Source: Mesostigma viride
Taxonomy: Eukaryota > Streptophyta > Mesostigmatophyceae > Mesostigmatales > Mesostigmataceae
NCBI GenBank assembly: GCA_009746045.1
Contig: RPFO01000938.1
Location: 912,762 to 950,960 of the forward strand
Reading direction: 5' to 3'
DNA: 38,199 bases
A program made the position numbers and the translations under genes. Below the pieces are notes generated by a model that was not told where the DNA came from, searched no databases, and saw only the letters and a program-made list of their open reading frames with translations. Below, in pieces: positions 1-13,000 of the stretch (positions within the stretch are counted from its first letter, which is position 1; the number at the start of each line of letters is the position of its first letter).

Positions 1-300
1 TGGTCATTCAAGCTGGCAGGCAGATGCACTCACAAGCGGTTGCCACCGGAGTGACATTGTTGGGATGATGCCCACGCACAGGCGAGTGCGGGGCCACAGG
101 CACAGGCATCATGCACAGCCTAGCCGGCAGCCAGCTAGGCATAGGCAGGGTTCGCTAGCACTGGCGGCTGCTCTGTGAGGGCCGGCAGGTTTAGCAGGTG
201 GGTGGCTTGGATGTCACGGCCACCTATAGATGTGAGGTGATCCTTTGCGTGTGACTGGTAGCGGCACTGTGGCACTGTCACTTGGCCGTTCCAAGGTGGA
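1..300. other. Non-coding flank, probably intron
   Basis: No credible exon was found here. The sequence is rich in GGCA/CAGG words that grade into the tetranucleotide array that follows. Because the first recognisable exon downstream begins inside the conserved part of a LarC-like protein, this stretch probably belongs to an upstream intron of that gene. That is inference. Confidence 0.4.
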
Positions 301-541
<241 letters not shown>

Positions 542-974
542 ACATATGGAATAAGCATAGGCATAGGTGTAAGCTACACATGGGTAGGTGTAAGGTGGCA
601 TCCCGGTGCATGCATCTCCCCCGCGTACTTTCTGAGATGAGTGGGCAGGCTGAACATGCGTGTTGATGCGAATTCAGCCACTAAGAAACCAACCACACGG
701 GAGCGCAGGTACCTCACGCCCGGTCTGCGCCTGTGCCAAACGCGACAAAACAAAAAGAACTATACGCGGATGCTAGTACACTGGCAGCATACCTCCAGGC
801 TTCGCGAGTGCCACCCCTCGTCACAGGGGGGCGCTTGGCCTGGATCAATCTTTGGTGCAGATCCTCACGGAGTTAAGCTTGTGCTGGTTTTATCATCGTT
901 ATAAAACACTATGTACACATAAGAGGAGAGAAGGCCTCCATCCCATCGGTGGCGGTGCTGTGCGCGTCTCGCAG
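542..974 (+). other. larC: Intron sequence upstream of first visible LarC-like exon
   Basis: No exon resembling the preceding part of LarC was found. The stretch ends with a good acceptor, a CAG at 972-974 directly before the first recognised exon. The more N-terminal exons are presumed to lie before the window. Confidence 0.5.
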
Positions 975-1064
975 GCCCTGATGAAGAAAGGCCGCCCTGC
1001 GTCCATTCTGAACGTGCTCTGCCGCACAGAGGAGGCCGATAAACTGCTGCGCGTCATTTTCCAG
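975..1064 (+). CDS. larC: LarC-like exon with the MKKGRP motif
   Basis: Thirty codons between a CAG acceptor (972-974) and the donor GTACAG (1065). They carry MKKGRP followed by an NVLCR strand and end in VIFQ, the point at which bacterial LarC continues with an ET(S/T)(T/S)LG segment. The next exon supplies exactly that. Confidence 0.85.
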
Positions 1065-4000
1065 GTACAGCACACAAGGGCTACTTCCTGTAGCTGTCCA
1101 TTCCTCTGTGATGGCCCAGGAATCCAAGTTTCCTGTTGGGGGGGTCCTACCTTAGCGCCAGTTCCGTTTCTCTGGTTTCCGACAGTGGCAGCATAAGTAT
1201 GACCAGCGCCCCGTTTGTGCTTCACCAAGTAATAATAACCATCACTTGTCGGGAGGCCGGAGTTACTTACCAGGTGATTGGATCGCTTTTGTATGGCCCA
1301 GATCCAGCCGTTGGACTTGTTGGAGTCAAATGCGGCCTTTGCCATGTGATACAGTGTGTATTTGCAAGGTTTATGTTTGGTGCGGGATGAGCGAGCTTGC
1401 GATGTACTTTGCACCTGTGTATGTCAAGAAGGGCCTTTTGTCGATGGCGAAGCTCTCCCTTGCCATCTCCTCCTTGTCATCTGCACCCTTCCAGTCCAGC
1501 CCCTCTTGGCCTACAACGCTCCTTCTATGCCCCCCCTTGCTCCTCCTTGTATGCCCAGCTGCACCAAACGCCAGTTCACCTCCGCCACCCGCGCTGCCAC
1601 CTGTCGTTCACGTCTCTCAAGTGTTTGTACCCCCCATGCCTAAGCATTGCTGCCACCCATGCCTAACAAACGCCCACCTTGTACTCACGTCTCTTATTCC
1701 TTATACCCACATCCCCGCTCTGCACGCATGCCTAACAAACGCCCACCGTGTACTCACGTCTCTTATGCCTTATACCCACATCCCCGCTCTGCACGCATGC
1801 CTAACAAACGCCCACCATGTACTCACGTCTCTTATACCTTATACCCACATCCCCGCTCTGCACGCATGCCTAACAAATGCCCACCGTGTACTCACGTCTC
1901 TTATACCTTATACCCACATCCCCGCTCTGCACGCATGCCTAACAAACGCTTATGCGTACAATGGTCTTTGCACGTCCAGCCAGCATCTAAAATCTAGACC
2001 CTGTATGCCTACCCATGCTGCCGCTCCACACGCATGCGTGACTGATGATAGAACCTCGTGTCTAACCAGCAGCCAGACCTTGTACGCCGACCCATGCTGC
2101 CCCTCCGCCAACCCCCCAGGAAACCTCCTCCCTGGGTGCCCGAGTGCGCGCGTGCGAGCGCGTGAGCCTGCCGCGCGCATGGGAGCGGGTGGACACCCCC
2201 TGGGGCCCCGTGCGCCTCAAGCAGGGCTATATGGACGAGTCCCTGGTGCGTGGCTGTCACTTTCTAAGAGCCTTTTGTAATAATAGCCTTGTGAAAGAAC
2301 CTTTTTAAAGGACCTTATCTAACAGCTGTGCAGTAGGTGAGCTCACTTAGGGAAGCGGGGTGAAACTGGGAGGGGGGAAGGGGGGGAGGGAGGAGGTGAA
2401 TGTGTTGCATACATAATATATAATTTGCAAACACAATTTTTCTAGTTTAGGCGCCCCTTGGGTGTACCTGTCCCTTTATTTTTGCGTGTGCGGATTTGTT
2501 TAAATGTGTGTTCTAGAGCACGTGTGTGAGGTGCATGTTTGTGCATGCATTGGTGTGTCTGCGGACAGTTGGCTGCGGGAGCGTATGAATGACTCAGATC
2601 ACCATCAGCATGTTATTGTTGCTGGGAACAGGGGTCCCATCAGGGGCAAGCAGGAATAAGGGAAGCTGTGCATGAATTGGGAATCAACTGCATCCTACAC
2701 ATGAACAAGGACGCGGTTGAACCTAACACATAACTAGGGAGGAAGCTGCATCCACATGAATAAGGACGCGGTTGAACCTAACACATAATTAGGGAGGAAG
2801 CTGCATCCACATGAATTAGGACGCGGTTGAACCTAACACATAATTAGGGAGGAAGCTGCATCCACATGAATAAGGACGCGGTTGAACCTAACACATAATT
2901 AGGGAGGAAGCTGCATCCACATGAATAAGGACGCGGTTGAACCTAACACATAATTAGGGAGGAAGCTGCATCCACATGAATAAGGACGCGGTTGAACCTA
3001 ACACATAATTAGGGAGGAAGCTGCATCCACATGAATAAGGACGCGGTTAAACCTAACACATAATTAGGGAGGAAGCTGCATCCACATGAATAAGAAAGCA
3101 GTCACACCTAAGACATGAATGGGGACGCAGCTCGGTATGAATTGATTTCCTGTGTTGACGGACCGCTGAAGCTGCGAGGGTTTTTCACAACCCCTGTCTT
3201 ACCTGCTTGCCTGCCAACACATTTGGCCTGACGCAGCCCTCCCTGGCCTGTCAATCGTGCATCCTCATTCTGCTTGCAGGTCAACAGCCACCCTGAGTAC
3301 GAGGACTGTGCGATGATCGCCAGGACGCACGGCGTTCCGATACAGGTAACGGAGGGAGCGAGGCAAAGAGAGCGCTCGGCGTGCCGACGCAGGAGGGAGG
3401 GAGCGGGGCAAAGAGAGTGCAAGACGTGCCGACACAGGAGGGAGGGAGTGGGGCAAAGAGAGCACACGGCGTGCCGACAAAGGAGGGAGGGAGCGGGGCA
3501 AAGAGAGGGCACGGCGTGCTGACACAGGAGGGAGGGAGCGGGGGAAAAGAGAGTGCACGGCGTGCCAACACAGGAGGGAGGGAGCGGGGCAAAGAGAGCA
3601 CACGGCGTGCCGACAAAGGAGGGAGGGAGCGGGGCAAAGAGAGCGCACGGCGTGCCGACACAGGAGGGAGGGAGCGGGGCAAAGAGAGTGCATGGCTTGC
3701 CGATACAGGAGGGAGGGAGGGGGGCAAAGAGAGCACAGGCGTGCCGATACAGGAGGGAGCGGGGCAAAGAGAGGGCACCGCGTGCTGATACATGAGGGAA
3801 GGAGCGGGGCAAAGAGAGCGTACGGCGTGCCGACACAGGAGGGAGGGAGCGGGGCAAAGAGAGTGCACGGCGTGCCGACACAGGAGGGAGGGAGCGGGGC
3901 AAAGAGAGTGCACGGCGTGCCGACACAGGAGGGAGGGAGCGGGGCAAAGAGAAGGCACGGCGTGCCGATACAGGAGGGAGGGAGCGGGGCAAAGAGAGCA

Positions 4001-7000
4001 CACGGCGTGCCGACAAAGGAGGGAGGGAGCGGGGCAAAGAGAGGGCACGGCGTGCCGACACAAGAGGGAGGGAGCGGGGGAAAAGAGAGTGCATGGCTTG
4101 CCGATACAGGAGGGAGGGAGGGGGGCAAAGAGAGCACAGGCGTGCCGACACAGGAGGGAGGGAGCGGGGCAAAGAGAGGGCACGGCGTGCCGATACAGGA
4201 GGGAGGGAGCGGGGCAAAGAGAGCACACGGCGTGCCGATACAGGAGGGAGGGAGCGGGGCAAAGAGAGCGCACGGCATGCCGATACAGGAGGGAGGGAGC
4301 GGGGCAAAGAGAGCACACGGCGTGCCGATACAGGAGGGAGGGAGCGGGGCAAAGAGAGCGCACGGCGTGCCGACACAGGAGGGAGGGAGCGGGGCAAAGA
4401 GAGGGCACGGCGTGCCGACACAGGAGGGAGGGAGCGGGGGAAAAGAGAGCGCACGGCGTGCCGACACAGGAGGGAGGGAGCGGGGCAAAGAGAGCGCACG
4501 GCGTGCCGATACAGGAGGGAGGGAGCAGGGCAAAGAGAGCACACGGCGTGCCGATGCAGGAGGGAGGGAGCGGGGCAAAGAGAGGGCACGGCGTGCCGAT
4601 ACAGGAGGGAGGGAGCGGGGCAAAGAGAGCGCACGGCGTGCCGACACAGGAGGGAGGGAGCGGGGCAAAGAGAGGGCACGGCGTGCCGATACAGGAGGGA
4701 GGGAGCGGGGCAAAGAGAGGACACGGCGTGCCGACACAGGAGGGAGGGAGCGGGGCAAAGAGAGCACACGGCATGCCGACACAGGAGGGAGGGAGCGGGG
4801 CAAAGAGAGCACACGGCATGCCGACACAGGTACAGGACGGAGCGGGGCAAAGAGAGCACACAGCATGCGGACACAGGTATGGGAGGGAGCCGGGCAAAGA
4901 TAGCGCACGGCGTGCCGACACAGGAGGGAGGGAGCGGGGCAAAGAGAGCACACGGCGTGCCAACACAGGAGGGAGGGAGCGGGGCAAAGAGAGCGCACGG
5001 CATGCCGATACAGGTACAGGAGGGAGCGGGGCAAAGAGAGCGCACGGCGTGCCGATACAGGAGGGAGGGAGCGGGGCAAAGAGAGCACACGGCGTGCCGA
5101 TACAGGAGGGAGGGAGCGGGGCAAAGAGAGGGCACGGCGTGCCGATACAGGAGGGAGGGAGCGGGGCAAAGAGAGCGCACGGCGTGCCGACACAGGAGGG
5201 AGGGAGCGGGGCAAAGAGAGGGCACGGCGTGCCGATACAGGAGGGAGGGAGCGGGGCAAAGAGAGGACACGGCGTGCCGACACAGGAGGGAGGGAGCGGG
5301 GCAAAGAGAGCACACGGCATGCCGACACAGGAGGGAGGGAGCGGGGCAAAGAGAGCACACGGCATGCCGACACAGGTACAGGACGGAGCGGGGCAAAGAG
5401 AGCACACAGCATGCGGACACAGGTATGGGAGGGAGCCGGGCAAAGAGAGCGCACGGCGTGCCGATACAGGAGGGAGGGAGCGGGGCAAAGAGAGGACACG
5501 GCGTGCCGATACAGGAGGGAGGGAGCGGGGCAAAGCGAGCACACAGCGTGCCGATACAGGAGGGAGGGAGCGGGGCAAAGAGAGCGCACGGCGTGCCGAT
5601 ACAGGAGGGAGGGAGCGGGGCAAAGAGAGGGCACGGCGTGCCGACACAGGTATGGGAGGGAGCGGGGCAAATAGAGTGCAAGACGTGCCGATACAGGAGG
5701 GAGGGAGCGGGGCAAAGAGAGCGCACGGCGTGCCGACACAGGTATGGGAGGGAGCGGGGCAAACAGAGCGCACGGCGTGCCGACACAGGAGGGAGGGAGC
5801 GGGGCAAAGAGAGGGCACGGCGTGCCGATACAGGAGGGAGGGAGCGGGGCAAAGAGAGGGCACGGCGTGCCGATACAGGAGGGAGGGAGCGGGGCAAAGA
5901 GAGCGCACGGCGTGCTGATACAGGAGGGAGGGAGCGGGGCAAAGAGAGGGCACGGCGTGCCAATACAGGAGGGAGGGAGCGGGGCAAAGAGAGCGCACGG
6001 CGTGCTGATACAGGAGGGAGGGAGCGGGGCAAAGAGAGCGCACGGCGTGCCGATACAGGAGGGAGGGAGCGGGGCAAAGAGAGCACACGGCGTGCCGACA
6101 CAGGAGGGAGGGAGCGGGGCAAAGAGAGGGCACGGCGTGCCGACACAGGAGGGAGGGAGCGGGGCAAAGAGAGGGCACGGCGTGCCGATACAGGAGGGAG
6201 GGAGCGGGGCAAAGACAGCGCACGCCGTGCCGATACAGGAGGGAGGGAGCGGGGCAAAGAGAGCACACGGCGTGCCGACACAGGAGGGAGGGAGCGGGGC
6301 AAAGAGAGCACACGGCGTGCCGACACAGGAGGGAGGGAGCGGGGCAAAGAGAGCGCACGGCGTGCTGATACAGGAGGGAGGGAGCGGGGCAAAGAGAGCG
6401 CACGGCGTGCCGATACAGGGGGGAGGGAGCGGGGCAAAGAGAGGGCACGGCGTGCTGATACAGGAGGGAGGGAGCGTGGCAAAGAGAGCGCACGGCGTGC
6501 CGATACATGAGGGAGGGAGCGTGGCAAAGAGAGTGCACGGCGTGCCGACACAGGAGGGAGGGAGCGGGGCAAAGAGAGCACACGGCGTGCCGACAAAGGA
6601 GGGAGGGAGCGGGGCAAAGAGAGGGCACGGCGTGCCGACACAGGAGGGAGGGAGCGGGGGAAAAGAGAGTGCATGGCTTGCCGATACAGGAGGGAGGGAG
6701 GGGGCAAAGAGAGCACAGGCGTGCCGACACAGGAGGGAGGGAGCGGGGCAAAGAGAGCGCACGGCGTGCCGATACAGGAGGGAGGGAGCGTGGCAAAGAG
6801 AGCACACGGCGTGCCGATACAGGAGGGAGGGAGCGGGGCAAAGAGAGCGCACGGCGTGCCGATACAGGAGGGAGGGAGCGGGGCAAAGAGAGCGCACGGC
6901 GTGCCGACACAGGAGGGAGGGAGCTGGGCAAAGAGAGGGCACGGCGTGCCGACACAGGAGGGAGGGAGAGGGGCAAAGAGAGCACACGGCGTGCCGACAC

Positions 7001-10000
7001 AAGGAGGGAGGGAGCGGGGCAAAGAGAGCGCACGGCGTGCCGACACAGGAGGGAGGGAGCGGGGCAAAGAGAGTGCATGGCTTGCCGATACAGGAGGGAG
7101 GGAGGGGGCAAAGAGAGCACAGGCGTGCCGATACAGCAGGGAGCGGGGCAAAGAGAGGGCACCGCGTGCTGATACATGAGGGAAGGAGCGGGGCAAAGAG
7201 AGCGTACGGCGTGCCGACACAGGAGGGAGGGAGCGGGGCAAAGAGAGTGCACGGCGTGCCGACACAGGAGGGAGGGAGCGGGGCAAAGAGAGTGCACGGC
7301 GTGCCGACACAGGAGGGAGGGAGCGGGGCAAAGAGAGGGCACGGCGTGCCGATACAGGAGGGAGGGAGCGGGGCAAAGAGAGCACACGGCGTGCCGACAA
7401 AGGAGGGAGGGAGCGGGGCAAAGAGAGGGCACGGCGTGCCGACACAAGAGGGAGGGAGCGGGGGAAAAGAGAGTGCATGGCTTGCCGATACAGGAGGGAG
7501 GGAGGGGGGCAAAGAGAGCACAGGCGTGCCGACACAGGAGGGAGGGAGCGGGGCAAAGAGAGGGCACGGCGTGCCGATACAGGAGGGAGGGAGCGGGCAA
7601 AGAGAGCACACGGCGTGCCGATACAGGAGGGAGGGAGCGGGGCAAAGAGAGCGCACGGCATGCCGATACAGGAGGGAGGGAGCGGGGCAAAGAGAGCACA
7701 CGGCGTGCCGATACAGGAGGGAGGGAGCGGGGCAAAGAGAGCGCACGGCGTGCCGACACAGGAGGGAGGGAGCGGGGCAAAGAGAGGGCACGGCGTGCCG
7801 ACACAGGAGGGAGGGAGCGGGGGAAAAGAGAGCGCACGGCGTGCCGACACAGGAGGGAGGGAGCGGGGCAAAGAGAGCGCACGGCGTGCCGATACAGGAG
7901 GGAGGGAGCGGGGCAAAGAGAGCACACGGCGTGCCGATACAGGAGGGAGGGAGCGGGGCAAAGAGAGGGCACGGCGTGCCGATACAGGAGGGAGGGAGCG
8001 GGGCAAAGAGAGCGCACGGCGTGCCGACACAGGAGGGAGGGAGCGGGGCAAAGAGAGGGCACGGCGTGCCGATACAGGAGGGAGGGAGCGGGGCAAAGAG
8101 AGGACACGGCGTGCCGACACAGGAGGGAGGGAGCGGGGCAAAGAGAGCACACGGCATGCCGACACAGGAGGGAGGGAGCGGGGCAAAGAGAGCACACGGC
8201 ATGCCGACACAGGTACAGGACGGAGCGGGGCAAAGAGAGCACACAGCATGCGGACACAGGTATGGGAGGGAGCCGGGCAAAGATAGCGCACGGCGTGCCG
8301 ACACAGGAGGGAGGGAGCGGGGCAAAGAGAGCACACGGCGTGCCAACACAGGAGGGAGGGAGCGGGGCAAAGAGAGCGCACGGCATGCCGATACAGTACA
8401 GGAGGGAGCGGGGCAAAGAGAGCGCACGGCGTGCCGATACAGGAGGGAGGGAGCGGGGCAAAGAGAGCACACGGCGTGCCGATACAGGAGGGAGGGAGCG
8501 GGGCAAAGAGAGGGCACGGCGTGCCGATACAGGAGGGAGGGAGCGGGGCAAAGAGAGCGCACGGCGTGCCGACACAGGAGGGAGGGAGCGGGGCAAAGAG
8601 AGGGCACGGCGTGCCGATACAGGAGGGAGGGAGCGGGGCAAAGAGAGGACACGGCGTGCCGACACAGGAGGGAGGGAGCGGGGCAAAGAGAGCACACGGC
8701 ATGCCGACACAGGAGGGAGGGAGCGGGGCAAAGAGAGCACACGGCATGCCGACACAGGTACAGGACGGAGCGGGGCAAAGAGAGCACACAGCATGCGGAC
8801 ACAGGTATGGGAGGGAGCCGGGCAAAGAGAGCGCACGGCGTGCCGATACAGGAGGGAGGGAGCGGGGCAAAGAGAGGACACGGCGTGCCGATACAGGAGG
8901 GAGGGAGCGGGGCAAAGCGAGCACACAGCGTGCCGATACAGGAGGGAGGGAGCGGGGCAAAGAGAGCGCACGGCGTGCCGATACAGGAGGGAGGGAGCGG
9001 GGCAAAGAGAGGGCACGGCGTGCCGACACAGGTATGGGAGGGAGCGGGGCAAATAGAGTGCAAGACGTGCCGATACAGGAGGGAGGGAGCGGGGCAAAGA
9101 GAGCGCACGGCGTGCCGACACAGGTATGGGAGGGAGCGGGGCAAACAGAGCGCACGGCGTGCCGACACAGGAGGGAGGGAGCGGGGCAAAGAGAGGGCAC
9201 GGCGTGCCGATACAGGAGGGAGGGAGCGGGGCAAAGAGAGGGCACGGCGTGCCGATACAGGAGGGAGGGAGCGGGGCAAAGAGAGCGCACGGCGTGCTGA
9301 TACAGGAGGGAGGGAGCGGGGCAAAGAGAGGGCACGGCGTGCCAATACAGGAGGGAGGGAGCGGGGCAAAGAGAGCGCACGGCGTGCTGATACAGGAGGG
9401 AGGGAGCGGGGCAAAGAGAGCGCACGGCGTGCCGATACAGGAGGGAGGGAGCGGGGCAAAGAGAGCACACGGCGTGCCGACACAGGAGGGAGGGAGCGGG
9501 GCAAAGAGAGGGCACGGCGCGCCGACACAGGAGGGAGGGAGCGGGGCAAAGAGAGGGCACGGCGTGCCGATACAGGAGGGAGGGAGCGGGGCAAAGACAG
9601 CGCACGGCGTGCCGATACAGGAGGGAGGGAGCGGGGCAAAGAGAGCACACGGCGTGCCGACACAGGAGGGAGGGAGCGGGGCAAAGAGAGCACACGGCGT
9701 GCCGACACAGGAGGGAGGGAGCGGGGCAAAGAGAGCGCACGGCGTGCTGATACAGGAGGGAGGGAGCGGGGCAAAGAGAGCGCACGGCGTGCCGATACAG
9801 GGGGGAGGGAGCGGGGCAAAGAGAGGGCACGGCGTGCTGATACAGGAGGGAGGGAGCGTGGCAAAGAGAGCGCACGGCGTGCCGATACATGAGGGAGGGA
9901 GCGTGGCAAAGAGAGTGCACGGCGTGCCGACACAGGAGGGAGGGAGCGGGGCAAAGAGAGCACACGGCGTGCCGACAAAGGAGGGAGGGAGCGGGGCAAA

Positions 10001-13000
10001 GAGAGGGCACGGCGTGCCGACACAGGAGGGAGGGAGCGGGGGAAAGAGAGTGCATGGCTTGCCGATACAGGAGGGAGGGAGGGGGGCAAAGAGAGCACAG
10101 GCGTGCCGACACAGGAGGGAGGGAGCGGGGCAAAGAGAGCGCACGGCGTGCCGATACAGGAGGGAGGGAGCGTGGCAAAGAGAGCACACGGCGTGCCGAT
10201 ACAGGAGGGAGGGAGCGGGGCAAAGAGAGCGCACGGCGTGCCGATACAGGAGGGAGGGAGCGGGGCAAAGAGAGCGCACGGCGTGCCGACACAGGAGGGA
10301 GGGAGCTGGGCAAAGAGAGGGCACGGCGTGCCGACACAGGAGGGAGGGAGAGGGGCAAAGAGAGCACACGGCGTGCCGACAAAGGAGGGAGGGAGCGGGG
10401 CAAAGAGAGGGCACGGCGTGCTGACACAGGAGGGAGGGAGCGGGGGAAAAGAGAGTGCACGGCGTGCCGATACAGGAGGGAGGGAGCGGGGCAAAGAGAG
10501 CGCACGGCGTGTCGACACAGGAGGGAGGGAGAGGGGCAAAGAGAGCACACGGCGTGCCGACAAAGGAGGGAGGGAGCGGGGCAAAGAGAGGGCACGGCGT
10601 GCTGACACAGGAGGGAGGGAGCGGGGGAAAAGAGAGTGCACGGCGTGCCAACACAGGAAGGAGGGAGCGGGGCAAAGAGAGCACACGGCGTGCCGACAAA
10701 GGAGGGAGGGACCGGGGCAAAGAGAGCGCACGGCGTGCCGACACAGGAGGGAGGGAGCGGGGCAAAGAGAGTGCATGGCTTGCCGATACAGGAGGGAGGG
10801 AGGGGGGCAAAGAGAGCACAGGCGTGCCGATACAGGAGGGAGCGGGGCAAAGAGAGGGCACCGCGTGCTGATACATGAGGGAAGGAGCGGGGCAAAGAGA
10901 GCGTACGGCGTGCCGACACAGGAGGAGGGAGCGGGGCAAAGAGAGTGCACGGCGTGCCGACACAGGAGGGAGGGAGCGGGGCAAAGAGAGTGCACGGCGT
11001 GCCGACACAGGAGGGAGGGAGCGGGGCAAAGAGAGGGCACGGCGTGCCGATACAGGAGGGAGGGAGCGGGGCAAAGAGAGCACACGGCGTGCCGACAAAG
11101 GAGGGAGGGAGCGGGGCAAAGAGAGGGCACGGCGTGCCGACACAAGAGGGAGGGAGCGGGGGAAAAGAGAGTGCATGGCTTGCCGATACAGGAGGGAGGG
11201 AGGGGGCAAAGAGAGCACAGGCGTGCCGACACAGGAGGGAGGGAGCGGGGCAAAGAGAGGGCACGGCGTGCCGATACAGGAGGGAGGGAGCGTGGCAAAG
11301 AGAGCACACGGCGTGCCGATACAGGAGGGAGGGAGCGGGGCAAAGAGAGCGCACGGCATGCCGATACAGGAGGGAGGGAGCGGGGCAAAGAGAGCACACG
11401 GCGTGCCGATACAGGAGGGAGGGAGCGGGGCAAAGAGAGCGCACGGCGTGCCGACACAGGAGGGAGGGAGCGGGGCAAAGAGAGGGCACGGCGTGCCGAC
11501 ACAGGAGGGAGGGAGCGGGGGAAAAGAGAGCACACGGCGTGCCAACACAGGAGGGAGGGAGCAGGGCAAAGAGAGCACACGGCGTGCCGACACAGGAGGG
11601 AGGGAGCGGGGCAAAGAGAGCACATGGCGTGCCGATACAGGGATGGGAGGGAGCGGGGCAAAGCGAGCACACGACGTGTCTATACAGGAGGGAGGGAGCG
11701 TGGCAAAGAGAGCACACGGCGTGCCGATGCAGGAGGGAGGGAGCGGGGCAAAGAGAACACACGGCGTGCCGATGCAGGAGGGAGGGAGCGGGGCAAAGAG
11801 AACACACGGCGTGCCGATACAGGAGGGAGGGAGCGGGGCAAAGAGAGCACACGGCGTGCCGACACAGGAGGGAGGGAGCGGGGCAAAGAGAGCGCACGGC
11901 GTGCCGATACAGGGGGGAGGGAGCGGGGCAAAGAGAGGGCACGGCGTGCCGATACAGGAGGGAGGGAGCGGGGCAAAGAGAGCGCACGGCGTGCCGATAC
12001 ATGAGGGAGGGAGCGTGGCAAAGAGAGTGCACGGCGTGCCGACACAGGAGGGAGGGAGCGGGGCAAAGAGAGCACACGGCGTGCCGACAAAGGAGGGAGG
12101 GAGCGGGGCAAAGAGAGGGCACGGCGTGCCGACACAGGAGGGAGGGAGCGGGGGAAAAGAGAGTGCATGGCTTGCCGATACAGGAGGGAGGGAGGGGGGC
12201 AAAGAGAGCACAGGCGTGCCGACACAGGAGGGAGGGAGCGGGGCAAAGAGAGCGCACGGCGTGCCGATACAGGAGGGAGGGAGCGGGGCAAAGAGAGCAC
12301 ACGGCGTGCCGATACAGGAGGGAGGGAGCGGGGCAAAGAGAGCGCACGGCGTGCCGATACAGGAGGGAGGGAGCGGGGCAAAGAGAGCGCACGGCGTGCC
12401 GACACAGGAGGGAGGGAGCGGGGCAAAGAGAGGGCACGGCGTGCCGACACAGGAGGGAGGGAGAGGGGCAAAGAGAGCACACGGCGTGCCGACAAAGGAG
12501 GGAGGGAGCGGGGCAAAGAGAGGGCACGGCGTGCTGACACAGGAGGGAGGGAGCGGGGGAAAAGAGAGTGCACGGCGTGCCGATACAGGAGGGAGGGAGC
12601 GGGGCAAAGAGAGCGCACGGCACGGCGTGTCGACACAGGAGGGAGGGAGAGGGGCAAAGAGAGGCACACGGCGTGCCGACAAAGGAGGGAGGCGAGCGGG
12701 GCAAAGAGGGCACGGCGTGCTGACACAGGAGGGAGGGAGCGGGGGAAAAGAGAGTGCACGGCGTGCCAACACAGGAGGGAGGGAGCGGGGCAAAGAGAGC
12801 ACACGGCGTGCCGACAAAGGAGGGAGGGAGCGGGGCAAAGAGAGGGCACGGCGTGCCGACACAGGAGGGAGGGAGCGGGGCAAAGAGAGTGCATGGCTTG
12901 CCGATACAGGAGGGAGGGGAGGGGGGCAAAGAGAGCACAGGCGTGCCGATACAGGAGGGAGCGGGGCAAAGAGAGGGCACCGCGTGCTGATACATGAGGG

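Noticed and set aside
1246-2280. 344-codon frame near the 5' side
   Set aside because: It runs through intron sequence and the 69-bp repeat, and only its last part overlaps a real exon. Splice sites explain the exon better.
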